A stretch of DNA of 64,000 nt, taken from NCBI GenBank assembly GCA_025548565.1, contig JAJLPB010000015.1, positions 148,129 to 212,128 on the forward strand. Reading direction: 5' to 3'. This DNA comes from Rugamonas sp. A1-17. Lineage in GTDB: Bacteria; Pseudomonadota; Gammaproteobacteria; Burkholderiales; Burkholderiaceae_D. Position 1 is the stretch's first letter. Every line of letters begins with the position of its first letter. A program made the position numbers and the translations under genes. The notes beneath the pieces were generated by a model. It did no database searches. It was not told the DNA's origin and worked only from the letters and a program-made list of their open reading frames with translations. Shown here one piece after another: positions 17,656-26,263 of this stretch.

Positions 17656-20112
17656 TTGAACCAATCTACCCATACCATTCCCAGCCGGGAGGAAATTCTC
17701 GGCATCTTCCGCAGCGCCAAGGCGCCGCTCGATCTGCGCGCACTGTCGAAGTCGCTGAAGGTCGCGACCGAGGCCCAGGCCGTGTTGTCGCGCCGCCTGA
17801 ACGCCATGCAACGCGACGGCCAGATCATCTCCGACGACAGCGGCCACTTTTCGCTGGCCACCGAAACCGGCTTCATCTCCGGCCGCGTCAGCAGCCATAA
17901 GGACGGCTTCGGTTTCGTGATCCCGGACGAGCCGGGCGAGGACCTGTTCCTGCCTGAGAAGGAAATGCAGAAAGTGCTGCATGGCGACCGCGTGCTGGCC
18001 AAGGTCATCGGCGTCGATCGCCGCGGCCGCCCGGAAGGCACCATCGTCGAAGTGGTGCAGCGCGCCAACACCCACATCATCGGCCGCCTGTTGAACGAAA
18101 ACGGCGCCTGGATCGTCGCGCCGGAAGACCAGCGCATCGCCCAGGACATCCTGGTCGAAGGCTCGATCGGCAAGGCCAAGTCGGGCCAGGTCGTCAGCGT
18201 CGAATTGACCGAGCAGCCGATGCGCTTCAAGCAGCCGGTCGGCAAAATCGTTGAAATCCTGGGCTCGCTGGACGACCCCGGCATGGAAATTGAAATCGCC
18301 GTGCGCAAGTTCGGCGTGCCGCATGTGTTCTCGGACGCCGCGCTCAAGCAGGCCAACAAGTTGCCGGACCACGTGCGCGACGCCGACCTGGGCGACCGCG
18401 TCGACCTGCGCGACGTGCCGATGGTCACCATCGACGGCGAAGACGCGCGCGACTTCGATGACGCGGTCTACTGCGAGCCGGTCAAGATCGGCCGCACCAA
18501 CGCCTACCGCCTGATCGTCGCGATTGCCGACGTCAGCCACTACGTCAAGCCGAACGACGCGCTCGACGCCGACGCGCTCGAGCGCAGCACCTCGGTCTAC
18601 TTCCCGCGCCGCGTGATTCCGATGCTGCCCGAGAAGCTGTCCAACGGCCTGTGCTCGCTGAACCCGGCGGTCGACCGTTTGACCCTGGTGTGCGACGCCG
18701 TCGTCACCGCCAAGGGCGAGATCAAGGCCTACCAGTTCTATCCGGCCGTGATCCATTCGGCCGCGCGCCTGACCTACACCGAAGTGGCCGACATCCTCGG
18801 CAACACCAAGGGCCCCGAGGCCGCGCGCCGTCCAGGCATCGTGCCGCACCTGCTGAACCTGTACGAGGTGTACCACGCGCTGCTGAAGGCGCGCACCGAA
18901 CGCGGCGCGATCGACTTCGAGACCACCGAGACCTACATCGTCTGCAACCCGTCCGGCAAGATCGAGAAGATCATCCCGCGCACCCGCAACGACGCCCACA
19001 AGCTGATCGAAGAATGCATGTTGACCGCCAACGTCTGCGCGGCCGACCTGCTGATCCGCCACAAGCATCCCGGCACCTACCGCATCCACGCCAGCCCGAC
19101 CGCTGAAAAGCTCAAGCAGGTGCGCACCTTCCTCAAGCAGGTCGGTCTGAACCTGAACGGCGGCGACAAGCCGACCGCCGGCGACTACGCCGCGCTGATG
19201 AAGCAGGTCAAGGAGCGTCCGGACGCGTCGCTGCTGCAGACCATGCTGCTGCGCTCGATGCAGCAGGCGGTCTACTCGCCCGACAACATCGGCCACTTCG
19301 GCCTGGCGTACGAGGCCTATGCCCACTTCACCAGCCCGATCCGCCGCTATCCGGACTTGCTGACGCACCGCGCCATCAAGGCCATCCTGCTGGGTAAGAA
19401 GTACGAGCCGAAAGTGGCCAGCACCAGCGTGCTGAACACCAACGTCTCGAACGCCACCCGCAAGCAGCAGGCCAAGGACAAGGCTGAGGGCAAAGAGAAA
19501 AAAGCCGTCGACCTGACCGTGTGGGACGCGCTGGGCGTGCACTGCTCGGCCAACGAGCGCCGCGCCGATGAAGCGTCGCGCGACGTCGAAGCCTGGCTCA
19601 AGTGCTACTTCATGCAGGACAAGCTGGGCGAGGAATTCACCGGCATCATCACCGGCGTGACCACCTTCGGCATCTTCGTGCAGCTGGACCAATTGTTTGT
19701 CGAAGGCCTGGTGCACGTGACCGACCTCGGCGCCGATTACTTCCAGTACGACGACGCCCGCCACGAACTGCGCGGCGAACGCACCGGCAAGAAGTTCCAG
19801 CTGACCGACCGCGTCAGCGTGCAAGTGGTGCGCGTGGACCTGGAAGCGCGCAAGATCGACCTGCGCCTGGCCGGAGCCGATGCACCGCCGCCGCGCGCCG
19901 AGAAGGGCGACGCGCCGTCCAAAGACCGCAAGACCAACATCAAGCCTGGTCCGGCCGTGCCGAAAGCGCAGCCTGCCAAGGCCGTCGCCAAGCCGGCCGC
20001 GGCCAAGCCCGCCGCCAAGTCGCGCGGCGGACGCAAGACTAATGCCGGGGCGGCTGCTCCGGTAGCACCCCGAGCAGCGAAGACTGTCTCAAAAAGTAAA
20101 AAGAAGCGATAA
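17656..20112 (+). CDS. rnr: ribonuclease R
   Basis: An 818-residue 3'-5' exoribonuclease of the RNase II family that degrades structured RNA processively. Order: N-terminal helix-turn-helix (1-75), cold-shock domains (about 80-220), RNB catalytic domain (about 250-590, with DGEDARDFDDAVY providing the metal-binding aspartates), S1 domain (about 640-730, FTGIITGVTTFGIFVQLD) and a Lys/Ala-rich basic tail. No in-frame ATG exists upstream before a stop at 17623-17625, so a TTG start (17656) reading MNQSTHTIPSREE is chosen; its ribosome-binding site is weak. rlmB follows with no gap. Confidence 0.96.
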   Translation: MNQSTHTIPSREEILGIFRSAKAPLDLRALSKSLKVATEAQAVLSRRLNAMQRDGQIISDDSGHFSLATETGFISGRVSSHKDGFGFVIPDEPGEDLFLPEKEMQKVLHGDRVLAKVIGVDRRGRPEGTIVEVVQRANTHIIGRLLNENGAWIVAPEDQRIAQDILVEGSIGKAKSGQVVSVELTEQPMRFKQPVGKIVEILGSLDDPGMEIEIAVRKFGVPHVFSDAALKQANKLPDHVRDADLGDRVDLRDVPMVTIDGEDARDFDDAVYCEPVKIGRTNAYRLIVAIADVSHYVKPNDALDADALERSTSVYFPRRVIPMLPEKLSNGLCSLNPAVDRLTLVCDAVVTAKGEIKAYQFYPAVIHSAARLTYTEVADILGNTKGPEAARRPGIVPHLLNLYEVYHALLKARTERGAIDFETTETYIVCNPSGKIEKIIPRTRNDAHKLIEECMLTANVCAADLLIRHKHPGTYRIHASPTAEKLKQVRTFLKQVGLNLNGGDKPTAGDYAALMKQVKERPDASLLQTMLLRSMQQAVYSPDNIGHFGLAYEAYAHFTSPIRRYPDLLTHRAIKAILLGKKYEPKVASTSVLNTNVSNATRKQQAKDKAEGKEKKAVDLTVWDALGVHCSANERRADEASRDVEAWLKCYFMQDKLGEEFTGIITGVTTFGIFVQLDQLFVEGLVHVTDLGADYFQYDDARHELRGERTGKKFQLTDRVSVQVVRVDLEARKIDLRLAGADAPPPRAEKGDAPSKDRKTNIKPGPAVPKAQPAKAVAKPAAAKPAAKSRGGRKTNAGAAAPVAPRAAKTVSKSKKKR

Positions 20113-20859
20113 ATGAGTAAGAATAAAATGATTTTTGGTTTCCACGCCGTGACCTCGCGTTTGCGTCATGAGGCTTCGTCCGTGGAAGAGATTTTTGTCG
20201 ACATGGGGCGCGATGACCGCCGCATGAAGGACCTGATCGCCAACGCCAAGGCGGCCGGCGTGCGCGTGATGCCGGTTGACTCGGCCCGCCTCGACAAGAT
20301 CGTCGGCACCCGCCGCCACCAGGGCGTGATCGCGTTCGCGTCGCAGCTGGCGCTGGCGCGCAACCTGGACGAACTGTTGGACGCCATCGAAGGCCCGCCG
20401 CTGCTGCTGGTCCTGGACGGCATCACCGATCCGCACAACCTGGGCGCCTGCCTGCGCGTGGCCGACGGCGTCGGCGCGCACGCGGTGATCGTGCCGAAGG
20501 ACCGCGCGGTGGGCCTGAACGCCACCGCCGCCAAGGTCGCCAGCGGCGCGGCCGAGACCGTGCCATACATCACCGTCACCAACCTGGCGCGCACCTTGCG
20601 CGACCTGAAGGACCGCGACATCTGGCTGATCGGCACCTCCGACGACGGCGAGAAGGGCCTGTACGAAGCCGACTTCACCGGCCCGACCGCGCTGGTCATG
20701 GGCTCGGAAGGCGAGGGCATGCGCCGCCTGACGCGCGAGACCTGCGACATGCTGGTCAGCATTCCAATGTTCGGCTCGGTCGAGAGCTTGAACGTTTCCG
20801 TCGCATCCGGCGTCTGTCTGTACGAGGCACGCCGCCAGCGTATCGCCAAAGAGATCTAA
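20113..20859 (+). CDS. rlmB: 23S rRNA (guanosine-2251-2'-O)-methyltransferase RlmB
   Basis: A 248-residue SpoU-family knotted methyltransferase. The N-terminal substrate-binding region begins MIFGFHAVTSRLRHEA; the SpoU motifs are VLDGITDPHNLGACLR, VMGSEGEGMRRLTRETCD and SIPMFGSVESLNVSVASG near the C-terminus. It methylates G2251 of 23S rRNA with S-adenosylmethionine. Start ATG directly follows the rnr stop (TAAATG), and rnr-rlmB is a conserved pair in many proteobacteria. Confidence 0.97.
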   Translation: MSKNKMIFGFHAVTSRLRHEASSVEEIFVDMGRDDRRMKDLIANAKAAGVRVMPVDSARLDKIVGTRRHQGVIAFASQLALARNLDELLDAIEGPPLLLVLDGITDPHNLGACLRVADGVGAHAVIVPKDRAVGLNATAAKVASGAAETVPYITVTNLARTLRDLKDRDIWLIGTSDDGEKGLYEADFTGPTALVMGSEGEGMRRLTRETCDMLVSIPMFGSVESLNVSVASGVCLYEARRQRIAKEI

Positions 20860-20867
20860 GCGATACG

Positions 20868-20903
20868 ACCAGCCGGCGGCCTGCTACGAGGGCCGCTGGT
20901 TTT
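20868..20903 (+). terminator. possible terminator after rlmB
   Basis: Imperfect hairpin (ACCAG + CGGCC pairing with GGCCG + CTGGT, with a bulge) followed by TTTTCC, 9 bases beyond the stop codon. Confidence 0.4.
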
Positions 20904-20984
20904 CCCCCCCCTGCAAGCCGCTTCCCAGCAACCACCGACCGAATACGCTACCATGAGCGTTTCAGTTGCAATACCGTACACCCC

Positions 20985-21731
20985 ATGTTCCATCACCTGC
21001 GCCAAGACATCAACAGCATCATCGAACGCGACCCCGCGGCCCGCAACGCCTGGGAAGTGCTGACCTGCTACCCCGGCCTGCAAGCCATCGTCATGCACCG
21101 CTGGGCGCACTGGTGCTGGACGCACAAGATGAAATGGCTGGGGCGCTTCATCTCCTACCTGGCGCGCATCGTCACCGGCATCGAGATCCACCCCGGCGCC
21201 ACCATCGGCCGCCGCGTGTTCATCGACCACGGCTTCGGCGTGGTGATCGGCGAGACCGCCGAAGTGGGCGACGACTGCACCATCTACCAGGGCGTGACCC
21301 TGGGCGGCACCTCGTTGCACACCGGCGCCAAGCGCCATCCGACGCTGGCGCGCGGCGTCATCGTCGGCGCCGGCGCCAAGGTGCTGGGCGGTTTCACGGT
21401 GGGCGAGTACGCCAAGGTCGGCTCCAACGCCGTGCTGTTGAAGCCGGTGCCGCCGGGCGCCACGGCGGTCGGCAATCCGGCGCACATCGTACAGAAAGAG
21501 CCGGCCTCGGCGGTCAGCGCCACGGCCAACCTGTTCAGCGCCTACGGCGTCACGCCGAACGGCGACGACCCGCTGTCGAAGGCGCTGCACGGGTTGATCA
21601 ACCACGCGGTCAAGCAGGAAGAGCAGATCGAACGCATCCTCGCCACCATGAAGGCGGCGGGCTTGCACTGTCAGGGCGTGCCCGACTGTGATAAATTGAA
21701 TTCAGACCAACTCAACAAACTCGTTGAATAA
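20985..21731 (+). CDS. cysE: serine O-acetyltransferase
   Basis: A 248-residue enzyme that acetylates L-serine with acetyl-CoA, the first step of cysteine synthesis. It has the N-terminal helical domain (MFHHLRQDINSIIERDPAARN) and a left-handed beta-helix of hexapeptide repeats from about residue 65 to 170, including EIHPGATIGRRVFIDHGFGVVIGETA with the catalytic His/Asp, and TLGGTSLHTGAKRHPT. The C-terminal tail is longer than the shortest homologues. cysS further along the window uses the cysteine made by this pathway, but there is no operon link. Confidence 0.96.
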   Translation: MFHHLRQDINSIIERDPAARNAWEVLTCYPGLQAIVMHRWAHWCWTHKMKWLGRFISYLARIVTGIEIHPGATIGRRVFIDHGFGVVIGETAEVGDDCTIYQGVTLGGTSLHTGAKRHPTLARGVIVGAGAKVLGGFTVGEYAKVGSNAVLLKPVPPGATAVGNPAHIVQKEPASAVSATANLFSAYGVTPNGDDPLSKALHGLINHAVKQEEQIERILATMKAAGLHCQGVPDCDKLNSDQLNKLVE

Positions 21732-21742
21732 GGATGCCGCAT

Positions 21743-22420
21743 ATGGAATCGTCGCCCGATGGCGTGGAAGTGCTGGACCCGTTTGAAATCCGCGTGCTGG
21801 CCGTGCTGGCCGAGAAGGAAGCGCTGACGCCGGATAACTATCCGCTGTCGCTGAACGCGCTGGTCAACGGCTGTAATCAGTTGTCGAGCCGGGACCCGGT
21901 GATGGCGCTGTCGGAAGAGACGGTGGCCGACGTGCTGCAGCGGCTGATGCAGCGCAAGTACGTCAACGGCATCACGCAGGCGGGCGCGCGCGTGACCAAG
22001 TACGAGCACCGCATGCGCATCAAATGGTCGCTGGAGCAGGACAAGCTGGCCGTGCTGACCATCCTGATGCTGCGCGGGCTGCAGACCGCCGGCGAGATCC
22101 GCACCCGCACCGGCCGTCTGCACGAATTCAAATCGGTGGGCGACGTCGAGCTGGCGTTGCAATTCCTGATCGACAAATATCCGCCGCTGGTCTCGCGGCT
22201 GGCGCTGGCGCCCGGCACCAAGGAGCCGCGCTACGGCCAGCTGCTGGGTGGCGAAGACGCGCTGGCGCGGGAAGAAACCGCCGCCAGCCTGGGCGGCTCG
22301 GTCAGCGCTGCAGGGCAGGGCGGCCGCGTCGCGGCGCTGGAGCACGAAGTCCAGCAACTGCGCCAGCAAGTCGAAGACCTGACCGCGCAGTTCGCTGAAT
22401 TCCGCAAACAATTCGAATAA
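21743..22420 (+). CDS. YceH-family protein (DUF480)
   Basis: A 225-residue protein with two tandem winged-helix-like domains (DUF480), opening DPFEIRVLAVLAEKEALTPDNYPLSLNALVNGCNQLSSRDPV, a highly conserved YceH stretch, and ending in a short coiled coil (AALEHEVQQLRQQVEDL). The biochemical function is unknown; it is cytoplasmic. The ATG at 21743 is preferred over 21734 because AAGG (21730-21733) is then correctly spaced. It is convergent with the next gene, a long hairpin lying between. Confidence 0.9.
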   Translation: MESSPDGVEVLDPFEIRVLAVLAEKEALTPDNYPLSLNALVNGCNQLSSRDPVMALSEETVADVLQRLMQRKYVNGITQAGARVTKYEHRMRIKWSLEQDKLAVLTILMLRGLQTAGEIRTRTGRLHEFKSVGDVELALQFLIDKYPPLVSRLALAPGTKEPRYGQLLGGEDALAREETAASLGGSVSAAGQGGRVAALEHEVQQLRQQVEDLTAQFAEFRKQFE

Positions 22421-22426
22421 ACAATT

Positions 22427-22513
22427 TGGGGTCAAGTCTGACATTCGGACACGGGCTCTGCTGTAGCACGCCGCTACAGCAGAGCCCGTGTCCGAATGTC
22501 AGACTTGACCCCA
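22427..22513. repeat. 87-base perfect hairpin repeat between convergent genes
   Basis: Two 41-base arms (22427-22467 and 22473-22513) are exact reverse complements around a 5-base loop (ACGCC). The arm starts TGGGGTCAAGTCTGACATTC and continues to GCTGTAGC. It probably also stops transcription from both sides, but lacks a U-tract. A diverged half-copy is seen at 62459-62482, suggesting a dispersed repeat family. Confidence 0.95.
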
Positions 22514-22519
22514 CCGGGT

Positions 22520-23257
22520 TTACTCGTAGGTGAACTCGATCAGGGCATCGTTCGAATAGGCTTTGTCGTTTAGTGGCACCGAGTAGTTTTTCCCATCCTC
22601 GCCGACCTTGAGCTCCAGCCTGTGCGTGCCATCGACCAGCGTGGCGCTGGCGATCGGGCGCTCGCTGCGCATGCTCATATCGAAGTCCTTGAACGAGCAC
22701 CAGTCGGTGGTCAGCATGAGGGTGTTGATCGTCGCGCGCAGCAGGAAGGGGATGTAGTTCTTCGCGATCGCGACCAGCACCCGGCACTCCAACCGGATGT
22801 CGCCCAGGCGCCGCATGTCCGCCGGCACGCCGGCGCTGCGCACGTCCGGCATCCAGCCGTAGTAGCTCTTCTTCTGGTTCAGCACCACGTCGGCGTTGTC
22901 GCGTTCCGCCTCCGCGCTGCGCGGCAGCGTGAAGCTGTGGTCCTCCGCCAGCGGCACCGGGATGTCGGTCTCTTTGCCGGACAGGCGCACCACCAGGTTG
23001 TCGAAGCTGCCAGCGGGCGCCTTCTTCTTGGCATGCAGGCGGAAGCGCAGTTGCTGCGCATCCGGCGCCAGCGCGTGCTCGCTGTCGAAGGCGTCCAGGC
23101 CGGACAGCATGTAGCGGTAAGGCTGCATTTCCGGGCTGCGGCTGCCGTTGATGATGACAACCTGCTCCGATCCGGTTTCCGTTTCCGCCGCCGCGGCCGG
23201 CAGCGCCGCCACGGCGGCCGCCAGCAGCGCGGCGCTCATGAAGTGTTTGCCTGCCAC
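22520..23257 (-). CDS. secreted protein of unknown function linked to an ABC-2 transporter
   Basis: A 245-residue protein with a signal peptide (MAGKHFMSAALLAAAVAALPAAAA, cleavage near residue 24). The GTG start at 23257 is chosen because GGAAGG lies 6 bases upstream and the preceding gene stops 2 bases before, implying coupled translation; an ATG at 23239 is the alternative. The mature part is beta-rich with no recognised motif (VVIINGSRSPEMQPYRYML, FTLPRSAEAE, RLELKVGEDGKNYSVPL). It is the last gene of the GntR/ABC operon and may act with that transporter in the periplasm; this is inference from position. Confidence 0.75.
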   Translation of the reverse strand: MAGKHFMSAALLAAAVAALPAAAAETETGSEQVVIINGSRSPEMQPYRYMLSGLDAFDSEHALAPDAQQLRFRLHAKKKAPAGSFDNLVVRLSGKETDIPVPLAEDHSFTLPRSAEAERDNADVVLNQKKSYYGWMPDVRSAGVPADMRRLGDIRLECRVLVAIAKNYIPFLLRATINTLMLTTDWCSFKDFDMSMRSERPIASATLVDGTHRLELKVGEDGKNYSVPLNDKAYSNDALIEFTYE

Positions 23258-23259
23258 GC

Positions 23260-24213
23260 TCAACCTTCCTCGCGGCGGCGGCGCATCCAGACGGCGGTGG
23301 CGATCATCGCGACGCCGGCCGCGACGCCGAGCCAGACGCTGATGCCGCCCAGCGTGGCCCACGAGCCGCGGAAGATGGTTTCCGGCACCGCCATCCGCTG
23401 CGCTTCAAGCTGCAGCGGCACATGGTCGGCCTCGAACATGATCCACGATCCGGGAATCGCGCCCAGCAGGATGCGGTCGACGATGCGGGTGATGAACCAG
23501 CTGGCGTTGAAGCCCAAGTGCAGCATCTTTTCCGCCCACACCAGCAGCAGCGACGTCACCAGCGGCGTGCCGACCGCCCACAGGAACACCTTGGAGCGCA
23601 CCATGCTCGACACCATCAGCAGCCAGCCCACCGTCGGCAAGGCCCACAGGATGTAGACCGGCAGCAGGCCGACCACGCGCAGCGGCGTCAGGTACAGGTC
23701 GGGCGACATCAGCATGGCGCCGAACAGGTTGGTGCCGTGCGCCAGCACCGCGCCGCAGGCTGCGAACAGGATCAGCAGCGACAGCACGGTGCCGATCGCG
23801 AGCGTGATCAGCGGCGCCACCACCAACGCCAGCACCACCTTGGACAGCACGGTCGAGAAGTCGGACACCGGCAGCGATTTCCAGAACAGGATGCTGCGAT
23901 CGCGCCGCTCGTCGTTGAGCGCGCCCAGGCAGTAGAAGAACACCACAAAGCTCAGCACCATCAGCACCGGCATCGCCGACATCATGTAAGCCTGCGACAT
24001 GGTCTCCACGATGCGCATGCGCGCCGCGCCTTCGATGGTCACGGAGCCGATCGAGACAGTGTCGTCGCCATCATTGAAGTTGAGGTGGTGGCCCATGATG
24101 ATGGAACCGAGCGCCAGCGCCGCGATCAGGGCGGCGATGACAACGGGCGCCCAGACCAGCATGCCCTTGTGTTCCCACAGCTCGCGCTTGATCAGCCATT
24201 TCATCGTTTTCAT
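23260..24213 (-). CDS. ABC-2 type transporter permease
   Basis: A 317-residue membrane protein with six or more predicted transmembrane segments: one at residues 20-42, a large extracytoplasmic loop, then a cluster (75-100, 125-160, 180-205, 215-235, 285-305). The opening MKTMKWLIKRELWEHKG is typical of ABC-2 permeases. It overlaps the ATPase gene by 4 bases and forms the membrane half of the transporter. Substrate unknown; the GntR-YtrA context suggests export or envelope maintenance. Confidence 0.88.
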   Translation of the reverse strand: MKTMKWLIKRELWEHKGMLVWAPVVIAALIAALALGSIIMGHHLNFNDGDDTVSIGSVTIEGAARMRIVETMSQAYMMSAMPVLMVLSFVVFFYCLGALNDERRDRSILFWKSLPVSDFSTVLSKVVLALVVAPLITLAIGTVLSLLILFAACGAVLAHGTNLFGAMLMSPDLYLTPLRVVGLLPVYILWALPTVGWLLMVSSMVRSKVFLWAVGTPLVTSLLLVWAEKMLHLGFNASWFITRIVDRILLGAIPGSWIMFEADHVPLQLEAQRMAVPETIFRGSWATLGGISVWLGVAAGVAMIATAVWMRRRREEG

Positions 24214-25067
24214 GCGTAGGTTCCTTTCATCGTTGCGACAAACAGGTCGGCGACGCTGGGCGTGCGCAGTTCCCCGAAGGTCGACAGTTGCATGCGCGGC
24301 ACGCCATCGAACAGCATGATGGGCTTGCCGAACACGGTGCGCTGGCTCATCGGCTGCAGCGCGTTGGCGGCCGCCACGAACTGCGGCTCGACCATCACTT
24401 CGGTGAAGCGCTCGCCCACCTCGTCCATCGACGCCGCCAGCGAGATCCTGCCGTCCTGGATGAACATCAGGTCGGTGAGGATGTGCTCGACTTCTTCGAT
24501 CTGGTGCGTTGTGATCAGGATGGTCTTGTTCTCGTCGAAGTAGTCTTCCAGCAGGTTCTGGTAGAACTGCTTGCGGTACAGGATGTCGAGGCCCAGCGTC
24601 GGCTCATCGAGCACCAGCAGCTTGGCGTCGATCGCCATCACCAACGCCAGGTGCAGCTGCACCACCATGCCCTTGGACATGGCCTTGACCTTCATGTTCG
24701 GGCTGAGCTTGGTGTTGGCCAGGTATTTCTCGGCCTTGCTGCGGTCGAAGCGCGGATGCACGCCTTCCACAAAGTCGATCGCGTCCTTGACCTTGAGCCA
24801 CTTCGGCAGGATGGCCACGTCGGCGATGAAGCAGACTTCGTTCATCAGCGCCTCGCGCTGGCTGCGCGGATCCATGCCCAGCACCGTCAGCTCGCCTTCG
24901 AACTGGGTCAGGCCCAGGATGGCCTTGAGGGTGGTGGTCTTGCCGGAACCGTTGGGGCCGATCAGGCCGACAATGCGGCCTGCCTCGACCGTGAAGGTTG
25001 CGCCGTTCAGCGCGGCCTGCTTACCGTAGGTTTTGCTGAGGTTGCCAGCCGTGATGACCGCGCTCAT
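24210..25067 (-). CDS. ABC transporter ATP-binding protein (YtrB-like)
   Basis: A 285-residue ATPase. Walker A is GPNGSGKTT, Walker B is KLLVLDEPTLGLD, and the switch histidine is in ILITTHQIEEVE. The signature loop is unusual: where LSGGQ is expected there is SKGMVVQLHLAL, as in the YtrB/EcsA-like group. ATG 25067 has GGAGGTG upstream and overlaps the stop of the GntR gene (ATGA). It energises the permease encoded next. Confidence 0.92.
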   Translation of the reverse strand: MSAVITAGNLSKTYGKQAALNGATFTVEAGRIVGLIGPNGSGKTTTLKAILGLTQFEGELTVLGMDPRSQREALMNEVCFIADVAILPKWLKVKDAIDFVEGVHPRFDRSKAEKYLANTKLSPNMKVKAMSKGMVVQLHLALVMAIDAKLLVLDEPTLGLDILYRKQFYQNLLEDYFDENKTILITTHQIEEVEHILTDLMFIQDGRISLAASMDEVGERFTEVMVEPQFVAAANALQPMSQRTVFGKPIMLFDGVPRMQLSTFGELRTPSVADLFVATMKGTYA

Positions 25068-25435
25068 GACGCACCTCCGGGAGCGATGGGCTTGAGCAGG
25101 GTTTCCAGTTCCAGGCCCAGGCGCCGGATGCGTTCGAGCATCAGCGGCCATTCTTCGTTCAGGAAGCGTTCGCGTTCAGTGGCCAGCAGTTTGTCGCGGG
25201 CGCCGTCAGTGACGTACATACCTAGTCCCCTTCTTTTTTCTACGAGCGTTTCGTCCACCAGTTCCTGGTAGGCGCGAGATACGGTGATCGGGTTGAGTTG
25301 GTAATCGGCTGCCACCTGCCTTACGGAGGGCAGGGCGTCGCCGGGCTTGAGCAGGCCGTCGAGCACCATGCCGATGACCTTGTCCTTGAGCTGCCGATAA
25401 ATCGGCGCATTGTCATTCCAGCCTATCGTGGACAT
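25064..25435 (-). CDS. GntR-family regulator, YtrA subfamily
   Basis: A 123-residue repressor. Residues 1-75 form the GntR winged helix (PIYRQLKDKVIGMVLDG, LPSVRQVAADYQLNPITVSRAYQEL), followed by only a short helical tail, which defines the YtrA subfamily rather than FadR or HutC types. YtrA regulators are co-transcribed with ABC transporters and respond to cell-wall antibiotics in Bacillus. An imperfect palindrome over its promoter is a likely autoregulatory site. Confidence 0.93.
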   Translation of the reverse strand: MSTIGWNDNAPIYRQLKDKVIGMVLDGLLKPGDALPSVRQVAADYQLNPITVSRAYQELVDETLVEKRRGLGMYVTDGARDKLLATERERFLNEEWPLMLERIRRLGLELETLLKPIAPGGAS

Positions 25436-25469
25436 ACATGTGGTCCCCTTGATGTGTGTTGATGGATTG

Positions 25470-25505
25470 GTGTTGTAGTGAACTATAACACTAAGATATG
25501 AAAAA
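25470..25505 (-). promoter_or_regulatory. promoter and operator of the GntR/ABC operon
   Basis: Inverted repeat GTGTTGTAGT (25470-25479) and ACTATAACAC (25482-25491), 9 of 10 positions matching around a 2-base centre. On the minus strand it covers the -10 element TATAGT, preceded by 16 bases and TTGCTT (-35), which fits repression by the encoded GntR protein. Confidence 0.65.
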
Positions 25506-25521
25506 GCAAGCGGTTCGTTTC

Positions 25522-26229
25522 TTATGTTGTTTTTTTCATCAGCGTCAGCGCGTTGGGCAGGGCGGCGCCGCTGGCGGTGTTGTCGAAGATGACCCAGCCG
25601 TCCTTGCCGGCCAGGTAGGCCGCGACGCTGTCGAGGTATTCGTCGGTGTAGGCCGAGTAGTACATGCGCGGACTGCCGTGCAGCCGGGCGTAGACCGTGT
25701 CGCCGGTCGGCACGTGGGGGCCGGGCTGGCCGGCGGGCGGATCGGCGATCACCCTGGCGACGCCATGCGCCCGCAGCAGCGCGGTGCCGGCCGCGGCGAA
25801 CCAGCTGGGATGGCGGGCCTCGCAGGCGATGGTGCAGCTGAACAGGGCGGCCAGGCGGGCGAACAGCGCGTCTGCCAGCGCCGCATCCAGCGCCAGGCTG
25901 GGCGGCAACTGCACCAGCACGCAGCCCAGCTTGGCGCCGAGCGCGCCCGCCTCGCCGGCAAAGCGCGCCAGCAGCTCATTGATGTCTTTGAGCCGGTGGT
26001 CGTGCGTGATGCTGCGCGGTAGCTTGACCGAGAAGCGGAAATCGTCCGGCACGTCGTCGGCCCAGCGCGCATAGGTCGCGGCCTGGTGCGGCCGGTAGAA
26101 CGAGGAGTTGATCTCCACCGCGTTCATGACGCGGGCGTAGCGCTGCAGATGGCTGCCCTCCGTGGCGAAATCCATCGACGACGCACGGTCGATACTCCAG
26201 CTTGCGCAGCCAATTCGTGTGTGGGTCAT
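25522..26229 (-). CDS. DUF72 (YecE-like) family protein
   Basis: A 235-residue TIM-barrel-like protein with the family opening IGCASWSID, AVEINSSFYRPHQAATYARWADDVPDDFRFSVKLP, LGCVLVQLPPSL, and the C-terminal YARLHGSPRMYYSAYTDEYL and WVIFDNTASGAAL. The enzymatic function is unknown, though the fold resembles sugar isomerases or endonuclease IV. It is divergent from the DUF1439 lipoprotein gene with only 34 bases between them. Confidence 0.92.
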   Translation of the reverse strand: MTHTRIGCASWSIDRASSMDFATEGSHLQRYARVMNAVEINSSFYRPHQAATYARWADDVPDDFRFSVKLPRSITHDHRLKDINELLARFAGEAGALGAKLGCVLVQLPPSLALDAALADALFARLAALFSCTIACEARHPSWFAAAGTALLRAHGVARVIADPPAGQPGPHVPTGDTVYARLHGSPRMYYSAYTDEYLDSVAAYLAGKDGWVIFDNTASGAALPNALTLMKKTT

Positions 26230-26263
26230 AATGTGGGCGATCCGCTAATTTCAGAAAGTCGAC

